From Planctomycetota bacterium (GTDB taxonomy: Bacteria; Planctomycetota; UBA1135; UBA2386), in the NCBI GenBank assembly GCA_020638655.1, contig JACKIC010000002.1, forward strand, positions 434,001 to 498,000: DNA of 64,000 nt, in the 5' to 3' direction. Shown here piece after piece: positions 8,122-15,283 of the stretch. Every line of letters begins with the position of its first letter. The first letter of the stretch is position 1. The notes beneath the pieces are model-generated. The model was not told the origin of the DNA, did no database searches, and was given only the letters and a program-made list of their open reading frames with translations. The position numbers and the translations under genes were made by a program.

Positions 8122-8881
8122 AACGACCTCCGAGGTAGTCGATCGTCTGCTGCTGGGTCGCGTTGCTGAACAGCGCCTCGGTGGCGTCGAGCTCGACGCA
8201 GCGGCCGCCGAGGAAGAAGGCGGTGCGGTCCGCGAGGCGGCGCGCCTGCTGCACCAGGTTGGTGACCAGCACGATGGTGAGCTCGTTGCGCAGCTCCTTG
8301 AGCACCTCCTCGATGCGCATGGTGGTGACCGGGTCGACGGCGATCGAGAACTCGTCGAGCAGCAGCAGGTCGGGCTCCTGCGACAGCGCGCGCGCGATCG
8401 TCAGCCGCTGCTGCTGGCCGCCGCTGAGCAGCGAGCCGAGGCTGGTGAGGCGGTCCTTGACCTCGTCCCAGAGCGCCGCGCGGGTCAGGCAGCGCTCGAC
8501 GATCTGGTCGAGTTCGGCGCGCCGCCGCACGCCGCGCAGCCGCGGCGACAGGGCGACGTTGTCGTAGATCGACAGCGGCAGGCCGACGGGCAGCGGGAAC
8601 ACGACGCCGATGCGCCGCCGCAGCGCGTAGAGGTTGCGCACCGTCGCGACGTCGCGGCCGGCGAAGCAGATCTGGCCGCCGACGCGCATGCCCGGCACGA
8701 AGTCGTCCATGCGGTTGATGGCGCGCAGGAACGAGGTCTTGCCGGCGTTGGCCGGGCCGATGATGCCGAAGATCTCGTGCTGGCGGATGTCGAACGAGAC
8801 GCCCGACAGCGCCGCCTTGTCGCCGTAGTGGATCGACAGGTCGCGCACCTCGAGCAGCGGCGGGATGACGGGGTCGGTCAC
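8114..8881 (-). CDS. pstB: Phosphate ABC transporter ATPase PstB (copy 2, degenerate catalytic residues)
   Basis: Second PstB paralogue, 255 residues. It keeps a usable Walker A (GPANAGKTS, 42-50), Walker B Asp176/Glu177 and a perfect signature LSGGQQQRL (152-160). However, the Q-loop Gln is Pro96 (VVFPLPVG), the Walker B is followed by Phe178 instead of Pro, and the catalytic H-loop His is Asn208 (LVTNLV). It is probably ATP-binding but poorly hydrolytic alone. The GTG at 8881 overlaps the pstA stop (GTGA). The order pstA-pstB2-pstB1 and the complementary defects suggest the two ATPases form one heterodimer under PstC/PstA. Confidence 0.92.
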   Translation of the reverse strand: MTDPVIPPLLEVRDLSIHYGDKAALSGVSFDIRQHEIFGIIGPANAGKTSFLRAINRMDDFVPGMRVGGQICFAGRDVATVRNLYALRRRIGVVFPLPVGLPLSIYDNVALSPRLRGVRRRAELDQIVERCLTRAALWDEVKDRLTSLGSLLSGGQQQRLTIARALSQEPDLLLLDEFSIAVDPVTTMRIEEVLKELRNELTIVLVTNLVQQARRLADRTAFFLGGRCVELDATEALFSNATQQQTIDYLGGRFG

Positions 8882-9762
8882 CACTTCTTCCTCCCGCGCA
8901 GACGCATGCGCAGGGCGATCGCCGCGGCATTCATCGCCAGGACCACGCCGATCAGCGTCAGCGCCACGGCGAACGGCACGTGCCGCGGCACGTCGTTGAC
9001 CTGGGTGGAGACGTTGAACAGGTGCAGCGACAGCGCCATGGTCTTGTCGAACACGCCGCTGGGGTAGAGCGCGCGCAGGAACACCGCGCCCGTGAACATG
9101 ATCGGCGCGGTCTCGCCGACGGCGCGCGACACGACCAGGATCAGGCCCGTGAGGATGCCGCTGCCGGAGTTGGGCAGCACCACCTTCCAGATCGTCTGCC
9201 AGCGCGTCGCGCCCATGTTCCAGCAGGCCTCGCGGAACGCCTTGGGCACCGCCTGCAGCGACTCGCGCGTGGCGACGATCACCACCGGCAGCGTCATCAC
9301 CGCCAGCGTGCAGCTGGCCGCGAGGATCGACTTGCCGAACTGCATGAAGTGCACGAACGCGCCCACGCCGAACAGGGCGTGCACGATCGACGGCACGCCG
9401 GCCAGGTTGACGATGGCGACGTTGATCGCCCGGGTCAGCCAGTTGTCCTTCGCGTACTCGGACAGGTAGATCGCCGCGGCGACGCCGAGCGGCAGCGCGA
9501 ACAGCAGCGCGCCGGCGGTGAGCCACACGGTGCCGACCAGCGCCGGCGCGATGCCGCCGGCGGCGCCGTTCTGGCGCGGCTTGTCGAGGAAGAACTCGAG
9601 CGACAGGCCGGGGGCGCCCTCGACGATCAGGACGACGATGGTGGCGACCGCGGGGATCAGCAGCAGCAGCGTGATCGTCAGGAACAACAGCCGCACCAGC
9701 TGCTGCACCGAGTTGTTGCGCTGCTCCAGCGGCGTGCTGGAGAAGCCGTCGAAGGAGCTCAT
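8878..9762 (-). CDS. pstA: Phosphate ABC transporter permease PstA
   Basis: Inner-membrane permease subunit of 294 residues with about six predicted membrane segments. The ABC permease coupling motif is visible in ATRESLQAVPKAFREACW and MGATRWQTIWKVVLP, followed by SRAVGETAPIMFTGA, characteristic of PstA. Its ATG at 9762 overlaps the pstC stop as ATGA, and its stop overlaps the GTG of pstB2. The length matches the family (about 290 residues). The protein pairs with PstC to form the transmembrane channel loaded by PstS. Confidence 0.95.
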   Translation of the reverse strand: MSSFDGFSSTPLEQRNNSVQQLVRLLFLTITLLLLIPAVATIVVLIVEGAPGLSLEFFLDKPRQNGAAGGIAPALVGTVWLTAGALLFALPLGVAAAIYLSEYAKDNWLTRAINVAIVNLAGVPSIVHALFGVGAFVHFMQFGKSILAASCTLAVMTLPVVIVATRESLQAVPKAFREACWNMGATRWQTIWKVVLPNSGSGILTGLILVVSRAVGETAPIMFTGAVFLRALYPSGVFDKTMALSLHLFNVSTQVNDVPRHVPFAVALTLIGVVLAMNAAAIALRMRLRGRKKW

Positions 9763-10715
9763 GCGCGCCTCCGACCGCCGCGCACGATCCAGTCCGCGGT
9801 GAGGTTGATGACGAAGGTGATCAGGAACAGCAGCAGGCCGAGCACGAACAGCACCTGGTAGTGGTCGCTGCCCTTGGCGGCTTCGCCGAGTTCGGCGGCG
9901 ATCGTGGCGGTGATCGTCGCCGCGGAGTCGAACACGCTGTGCGGGATCATCAGCCGGTGGCCGCTGGCCATCAGCACGGCGATGGTCTCGCCGAAGGCGC
10001 GGCCGATGCCGAGCAGCACTGCCGCCGACAGGCCGGGGCGGGCGTGCGGCAGCACCACGCGGTAGATCACCTGCCAGCGCGTCGCGCCCATCGCCTCGGC
10101 GGCCTCGCGGTAGGTGTCGGGCACCGCCTTGAGCGCGTCCTCGGCGATCGTGGTGATGATCGGCGCCGCCATCAGGCCGAGGATGACGCCGGCGTTGAGC
10201 ACGTTGAGGCCGATCTGCACGTCGAACACGTGCTGGATGATGGGCTTCATCACGTGCAGGCCGATCACGCCCCAGACCACCGACGGGATCGCGGCGAGCA
10301 GCTCGATGAAGATCTTCAGCCACTCGCGCTGCTTGCCGCGCGCGAACTCGGCGACGTACACCGCGGCGCCGAAGGCCAGCGGCGCGGAGACCAGCATCGC
10401 CACGACCGTGATCCAGGCCGTGCCCGCGATCAGCGGCAGCGCGCCGTAGCGCGGCGGTTCGACCGTGGGCTCCCAGTGGGTTCCGAACAGGAACTCGCTC
10501 CAGGACAGGCGGTGGATCGCGAAGTCCAGGCCCTGCGTGCCGATGAACACGAAGATCGCGGCGATGAACAGGATCGCCGACATGCCGCCGACGAAGACCG
10601 CGGCGCGCGCGCCGAAATCGAACCACCAGGCGCGGTCGCGCCGGTCGAGGCTCTTGGCCTCGGCGGCGCGCGGTCCGGTGACGCCCGGGGTGCTGCTGAC
10701 AGGTGGTCGGCTCAC
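9759..10715 (-). CDS. pstC: Phosphate ABC transporter permease PstC
   Basis: Partner permease of PstA, 318 residues, about six membrane segments after a roughly 35-residue cytoplasmic N-terminus. Family marks include EFARGKQREWLKIFIELLAAIPSV (read in two parts), EDALKAVPDTYREAAEAMGA and GIGRAFGETIAVLMASG. The ATG at 10715 lies 2 bp after the phoU stop, consistent with a single pst transcript. Nothing unusual in length or motifs. Confidence 0.95.
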   Translation of the reverse strand: MSRPPVSSTPGVTGPRAAEAKSLDRRDRAWWFDFGARAAVFVGGMSAILFIAAIFVFIGTQGLDFAIHRLSWSEFLFGTHWEPTVEPPRYGALPLIAGTAWITVVAMLVSAPLAFGAAVYVAEFARGKQREWLKIFIELLAAIPSVVWGVIGLHVMKPIIQHVFDVQIGLNVLNAGVILGLMAAPIITTIAEDALKAVPDTYREAAEAMGATRWQVIYRVVLPHARPGLSAAVLLGIGRAFGETIAVLMASGHRLMIPHSVFDSAATITATIAAELGEAAKGSDHYQVLFVLGLLLFLITFVINLTADWIVRGGRRRA

Positions 10716-10717
10716 GT

Positions 10718-11782
10718 TCAGCTCGCCTGTTCCCCGCGCAGGGTCTCCATGAGCTCGCGCACGCGCGGCGCCAGCTCGCGGTAGAGCGTCTCCGGGTCGT
10801 CGCCGGCGCCGAGCTTCCAGACGAGCACGGTCGTGTGGAAGGGCACCTTGCCCAGGCGCTCGCGGGCCTCGGGCGAGAACGCGACCACGAACTGGTAGTC
10901 GTCGAGCTGTTCGACCAACGAGATCAACGGCGTCGGCCAGGCGTTGTCCAGGTCCACGCCGACGGTCGGCGCGAACTTGCGGAAGCGCGGATCGATCTCC
11001 TCGCCGGGCGCCCAGCCGCAGCTGCGGTAGCGGCCGCTCTGCGGGAAGACCTTGCGCGTGAAGTGCTCGGCGAGCTGGCTGAGCCCGTCGTTGCGCTCGT
11101 CGACGAACAGGATGTTGAACGTCTTCTCGCCCTTGGTCTTGCCGGTGGTGACGAAGATCGTCTCCTCGCAGATGTTCTTGGCCTGGTGGATCACGCGCTC
11201 GAGGCGGTTGAACGTCGCCATCAGGCTGAACAGATCGTTGACCGGGCGGCTGTGCGTCTCGCCCTCCTTGACCAGGTCGGCGAAGACGCGGTCGAAGTAG
11301 CGCGAGAACTTGGTCGCCGCGGTCAGCGTCGACTGCGCCAGCGCCAGGTCGCGCGTGTTGAAGCTGCGCAGCGCCTCGGTGAGCCAGCGGCGCGCGTGCT
11401 CGCTCATCATCTCCATGTCGCGGCTGACGACCGCGGGCGGCTCGGTCGACAGCTGTTCGGTCGTGCGGGAGATGGTTGCGGCGTAGTCGCCGATGCGCTC
11501 GAGGGCGATGCTCAGGCGCAGCACCGCGGAGACGTAGCGCAGGTGGCCGGCGCTCGGCAGGTGCCGCGCCACGAACGCGTGGCAGAGGCGGTCGAGCTCG
11601 CGGGTCTGACGGTTGATGGTGTAATCGCCGAGGACCGTGGTCGCCGCGAGGTCCTTGTCGATCTTCTTGACCGACTGCACCGCGTCGTCGAGGGCGCTGA
11701 CGATGGCCGTGCCGATGATGCCGACGAGGTCGCGGATCCAGGCGAGGTCCTTCTGCAGGCGTTCTTCGTAGTGGGAGGGCAC
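10718..11782 (-). CDS. phoU: PhoU fused to an inactive low-molecular-weight phosphatase/ArsC-like domain
   Basis: Residues 1-217 are PhoU: two three-helix bundles with IALERIGDYAATISR and FNRLERVIHQAKNICEE, the repeated metal-binding helices of PhoU, which restrains the Pst transporter and PhoR signalling. Residues 221-354 resemble the low-molecular-weight tyrosine phosphatase/arsenate reductase fold: NILFVDERNDGLSQLAEHF matches the pattern FVC-x5-RSQ-AE, then YQFVVAFSPEARERL and a late GDDP. The catalytic Cys is Asp228 and the Arg is Leu234, so phosphatase or reductase activity is not expected. Total 354 residues against about 230 for PhoU. GTG start at 11782 was chosen because PhoU similarity starts there. 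Confidence 0.88.
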   Translation of the reverse strand: MPSHYEERLQKDLAWIRDLVGIIGTAIVSALDDAVQSVKKIDKDLAATTVLGDYTINRQTRELDRLCHAFVARHLPSAGHLRYVSAVLRLSIALERIGDYAATISRTTEQLSTEPPAVVSRDMEMMSEHARRWLTEALRSFNTRDLALAQSTLTAATKFSRYFDRVFADLVKEGETHSRPVNDLFSLMATFNRLERVIHQAKNICEETIFVTTGKTKGEKTFNILFVDERNDGLSQLAEHFTRKVFPQSGRYRSCGWAPGEEIDPRFRKFAPTVGVDLDNAWPTPLISLVEQLDDYQFVVAFSPEARERLGKVPFHTTVLVWKLGAGDDPETLYRELAPRVRELMETLRGEQAS

Positions 11783-11862
11783 GGGCGGGGCCTCGGAGCG
11801 GAGCGGGTGCGGTGGGGAGGGGTGTCTGGGCGCGCGCGGGATCGGACCTGCGCAGCGGCGGG

Positions 11863-12726
11863 TCAGAGCTTGCGCAGCGGGGGATAGTGCTTGGACATCA
11901 GCACGCGCTGGCCGTCGTCGCTCTTGATCCAGTCGAGGTAGTGCTTCACGGCGCCGAGGGGTTCGCCGATCGTGTACATCATCAGCGGTCGCGCGATCGG
12001 GTAGGTGCCGTCGAGCACCGTGTCGATCGAGGGCGTGACCGGCTGGCCGCTCTTGCCGACGATCGGCACGATGCGCACCTTGTCCGACGCGTAGGCGAGG
12101 CCGCTGTAGCCGATCGCGCTCTTGGTCTTGGCGCAGAAGTCGACGACGTCCTTGCTGCCGTTGAGGTTGTTGCACTCCGGCTTGAAGCGCCCCGACTCGC
12201 CGCCGAGCACCGCCTCGCGGAAGTACTCGTAGGTGCCGCTGTTGTTCTGGCGGCTGACCAGCGCGATCGGGTCGGCGTTCGGGTCGCCGAGGTCGACGCC
12301 GAGCTCGGACCACTTCGAGATCTTGCCGCCGGCGCCGAACATGTCGGCGAGCTGCTGCAGGGTCAGCGACGCGATCGGGTTGTCCTTGTGCACGTAGAGC
12401 GCGATGCCGTCGTAGCCGACGTGGTGACGCACCGGGTTGTGGCCGTGCGCCTTGGCGTCGGCGACCTCCTTCTCCTTCATGTCGCGGCTGCAGTTGGCGA
12501 TGTCGACGTCGCCGCTGATCAGCGCCGCGATGCCCGTGCCCGAGCCGCCGCCGGAGACCGAGACCACGACCTCGCCGTGGGCGTGGTGGTAGGCCTCGGC
12601 CCAGGCGCCGGCGACCTCCAGCATGGTGTCCGAACCCAGGTTCTGGATCTCGGTGGTGTTCGAGTTGCCGCAGGCGGTGAGCAGCGAGAGGCCGAGGGCG
12701 AGGATCGGCAGGCGGGGGATCGTCAC
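11863..12726 (-). CDS. pstS: Phosphate-binding lipoprotein PstS
   Basis: Periplasmic high-affinity phosphate receptor, 287 residues. The signal ends in the lipobox LLTACGN, so it is a membrane-anchored lipoprotein. Phosphate-site segments are visible: GSDTM (about 32-36), GGGSGTGIAAL and SRQNNSGTYEYF. GTG start at 12726 with AGGAG 8 bases upstream, one of the few clear ribosome binding sites in the window. It heads the pst operon, 80 bp before phoU. A 77-bp gap separates it from the acyltransferase gene upstream and should hold the promoter. Confidence 0.95.
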   Translation of the reverse strand: MTIPRLPILALGLSLLTACGNSNTTEIQNLGSDTMLEVAGAWAEAYHHAHGEVVVSVSGGGSGTGIAALISGDVDIANCSRDMKEKEVADAKAHGHNPVRHHVGYDGIALYVHKDNPIASLTLQQLADMFGAGGKISKWSELGVDLGDPNADPIALVSRQNNSGTYEYFREAVLGGESGRFKPECNNLNGSKDVVDFCAKTKSAIGYSGLAYASDKVRIVPIVGKSGQPVTPSIDTVLDGTYPIARPLMMYTIGEPLGAVKHYLDWIKSDDGQRVLMSKHYPPLRKL

Positions 12727-12803
12727 GGGGGGAGCTCCTGTTTCGTCGTGGGCCCGTTTTGGGCGGCAGCACGCTAGGAGATGACGGTCCGAATGTTAAG
12801 AAA

Positions 12804-13829
12804 TCAATGCGGCGAAGCGTGGGCCCTTTGGGCCGCCGCCAGGGGCGGCAGGCCGTCCTCGCCGGGCACCTCGCCGGGCGGGCGGTGGCGGAACCGCCGG
12901 CTCTGCCAGAACCACTGCTCGGGCGCCTCGACGATCGCCTGCGACAGGCCGCGGTTGACCCGGCTCATGATCGCGACCAGGTCGGCCTCGCGGTCGCCGG
13001 TCGGCGCGTGGTGGATCACGTCGTAGACGCGCAGGCGGTAGCGCATCGGGCCGGTGCGTAACACTGCCAGCACCGCGATCGGCGCGCCGGTCAACAGGTG
13101 CAGCACGGCCGGGGTCGCCACCGTGCGCGAGTCGGTGCCCAGGAACGGCGCGACCACCGAGCTGTGTTTGCCGCCGCCGTCGCCGAGGATGCCGATCACC
13201 TTCCTCTCCGCGAGCAGGCGCTTGAGTGTGAACATCACCTTCTTGCGCGCGACCACGGTCTGGCCGGTGCGTGTGCGCAGCCGTTCGATCAGGCGGTCGA
13301 GCGCCGGCAGCGGGCTGGGCCGGAACACCGAGGTGATCGGCATGCCCAGCAACCCGGCGACGGTGCCGGCGACGTCCCAGACGCCGACGTGACCGGTCGC
13401 GCAGATCAGCCCCTTGTCCTCGGCGAACGCGGTCTGCAGCGCCGGGTACTCCTCGAGGTCGCAGTGCGCGCGCACGTTCTCGGGCGACAGCCGCGTCATG
13501 CGGCAGAAGTCGACGAGGATCCAGGCGATGTGCTGCGACCAGCGCCACAGGTGACCGGGCGGACGATGCACGCCGAGCGGCGTGCCGTCGCGGAAGGCGA
13601 TGCGCACGTTGCGCCAGTAGCCGCTGCTGCGGCGGCCGCGGCGGTCGCGCAGGCTCCAGTAGAGCCACCACGGCACGGCCAGAAGGGTGCCGAGCGCGTA
13701 GGCGAGCCACGTCGGCAGCGCCGCGATGGTGGCGATCACGCCGGCGAGCAGACCGACGGCGAGGCGCTGCCAGAGCGGCTCGCGGCGCGTCCGGGCCGGC
13801 CGGGGGTCGTCGTCTTCGTCGTCACTCAT
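12804..13829 (-). CDS. Lipid A biosynthesis-type lysophospholipid acyltransferase
   Basis: Inner-membrane acyltransferase of the LpxL/HtrB group, 341 residues. An N-terminal hydrophobic segment (about residues 23-57) is followed by the catalytic HX4D motif in GHVGVWDV, then GDGGGKH and PFLGTDSRTVATPA, the expected substrate-binding blocks. It probably transfers a fatty acyl chain to a lipid A precursor or another glycolipid. The ATG at 13829 overlaps the stop of the MFS gene upstream (ATGA). A cytoplasmic tail of about 25 acidic and Arg residues precedes the hydrophobic segment. Confidence 0.82.
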   Translation of the reverse strand: MSDDEDDDPRPARTRREPLWQRLAVGLLAGVIATIAALPTWLAYALGTLLAVPWWLYWSLRDRRGRRSSGYWRNVRIAFRDGTPLGVHRPPGHLWRWSQHIAWILVDFCRMTRLSPENVRAHCDLEEYPALQTAFAEDKGLICATGHVGVWDVAGTVAGLLGMPITSVFRPSPLPALDRLIERLRTRTGQTVVARKKVMFTLKRLLAERKVIGILGDGGGKHSSVVAPFLGTDSRTVATPAVLHLLTGAPIAVLAVLRTGPMRYRLRVYDVIHHAPTGDREADLVAIMSRVNRGLSQAIVEAPEQWFWQSRRFRHRPPGEVPGEDGLPPLAAAQRAHASPH

Positions 13830-15133
13830 GCGGGCAGCGGTGCGCGGGCCGACCCCTGCGGGTCTTCCTCGGTGCGCTCCGGTTTGCGCAACAAACACAA
13901 GCACCCCAGGCCGATCAACAACTGCACGCTCTGCGCCAGCATGCCGGCCTGCGACCCCCAGGCGTCGGCGACCTGGGCATACACCACGCTGCCGATCACC
14001 GACAGCTTGACGGTGATGCCGTAGAGCCCGAAGTACTGGCCGACGCGGTCGGCCGGGGCGAGCAGCAGCACGAGCTTGCGCCCCGCGGTCCAGATGCCCG
14101 CGAGCCCGAACGCGCCGAGCATGACCAGGCTCGCGAAGTAGCCGAGCGGGTCGCGGCCCGCGAACCACGAACCGCCGACCAGCGCGCCGAGCAGCGCCAC
14201 CGCGCTGACGCGCATCACGCCGAGCGGCCGGCGGTCGGTGAAGGCGCCGAGCACGCAGCCGAACACCAGCGCCAGCAAGTTCAGGCCGAGTCCCATCACC
14301 TGCAGGAAGCCGTCCAGGCCGTCCTGACCGGCGAACTGCTTGCCGAACAGCAGCAGCGTGCCGGCCTGGCTGGCTGGTCGGAACGTGTCGAGCGTGAAGT
14401 CCGCGAAGTAGAGCACCGCCGTGTTGAGCACGTCGACGAGGCAGAAGTTGCCCACCAGGAACAACAGCAGCTGCCGGTCCCCGGGCAGCTCACGCAGCGT
14501 GCGGCCGAGCGAGGTCATCGCCTCGCGCACCACCACGCGCGCCGGCGCGGTGGTCTGCCGCCGCGGGTTCTTCACCAGCAGCATGCAGGGCAGCGCGAAC
14601 GCCAGGAACGTCGCGCCGGCGAGCCAGAACTTGACGTTGCTGTCGAAGTGCGTTCCCACCAGCGTCACCAGCACGAGGATCGTGCCCAGGTAGCCGACGC
14701 CGACGCCGATGCCGCTGACGAAGCCGCTGCGCGCCGACGTCGCCACCGCGGGCAGCAGCGAGTTGTAGAACAGCAGGCCGAGGTTGTAGGTCAGGTTGGC
14801 GACGCCGAAGCACAGCAGCATCCAGAAGCTGCCGAAGTCCGCGCCGATGCCGCACATCGCGGCGATGCAGACCAGCGTCGCGATCGTGAGGTAGCGGTGG
14901 GCGCGCCCCGTGTGGTCGGCGATCGCGCCGCAGATCGGCACCAGCACGGCGGCGATCACCATCGAGGCGAAGTTGGCCCAGCCGACGCCCGAGAGTTTGT
15001 CGTCGAGCACCTGCCTTGCGTACGGCGTGAACAGGAACGTCACCATCGCCGCGTAGACGGTGTTGGCGAGGTCGTACAACACCCACGCGGCGGTGCGGAC
15101 CCTCGAGGTGCCAGGCGCGGGCGGCGGCTTCAC
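13826..15133 (-). CDS. UMF1-type major facilitator superfamily transporter
   Basis: Integral membrane protein of 435 residues with 11 to 12 hydrophobic segments. The opening AAWVLYDLANTVYAAMV is typical of the UMF1/Atg22-like MFS family, many members of which have no proven substrate. The loop IADHTGRAHR is the MFS motif A region. I use the GTG at 15133; a possible TTG at 15184 would lie inside the terminator hairpin of the upstream gene and is unlikely. It overlaps the acyltransferase gene by ATGA, suggesting a two-gene operon. Confidence 0.8.
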   Translation of the reverse strand: MKPPPAPGTSRVRTAAWVLYDLANTVYAAMVTFLFTPYARQVLDDKLSGVGWANFASMVIAAVLVPICGAIADHTGRAHRYLTIATLVCIAAMCGIGADFGSFWMLLCFGVANLTYNLGLLFYNSLLPAVATSARSGFVSGIGVGVGYLGTILVLVTLVGTHFDSNVKFWLAGATFLAFALPCMLLVKNPRRQTTAPARVVVREAMTSLGRTLRELPGDRQLLLFLVGNFCLVDVLNTAVLYFADFTLDTFRPASQAGTLLLFGKQFAGQDGLDGFLQVMGLGLNLLALVFGCVLGAFTDRRPLGVMRVSAVALLGALVGGSWFAGRDPLGYFASLVMLGAFGLAGIWTAGRKLVLLLAPADRVGQYFGLYGITVKLSVIGSVVYAQVADAWGSQAGMLAQSVQLLIGLGCLCLLRKPERTEEDPQGSARAPLPA

Positions 15134-15180
15134 GCGCGCAGTGTGCCGCGGAGTCGTGGGGGCGCCACGTCCGAGTTGCC

Positions 15181-15225
15181 ACAAAACGAGACGAGGCCGC
15201 CACCCGGATCGGGTGACGGCCTCGT
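15181..15225 (-). terminator. Intrinsic terminator of the lamin-tail gene
   Basis: Arms 15191-15206 and 15210-15225 form a stem of about 15 bp with one C/A mismatch and a 3-base loop. On the minus strand it is followed within four bases by TTTT (15186-15183). It starts 58 bp after the stop of the lamin-tail gene. It is the best classical terminator in the window. Confidence 0.8.
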
Positions 15226-15283
15226 GGGGGCTGCCCTGAGCGGGACGGCGGCGCGAACGCCGCCGTCGATCAGAAGGGTCGGC

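Noticed and set aside
10718..11782. Functional arsenate reductase paired with the Acr3 exporter
   Set aside because: The ArsC-like part of PhoU has Asp for the nucleophile Cys and Leu for the P-loop Arg, and lies 13 kb away in the pst operon.
15134..15184. TTG start at 15184 for the MFS gene
   Set aside because: It would begin inside the terminator of the lamin-tail gene and add a 17-residue segment without family similarity; the GTG at 15133 fits better.
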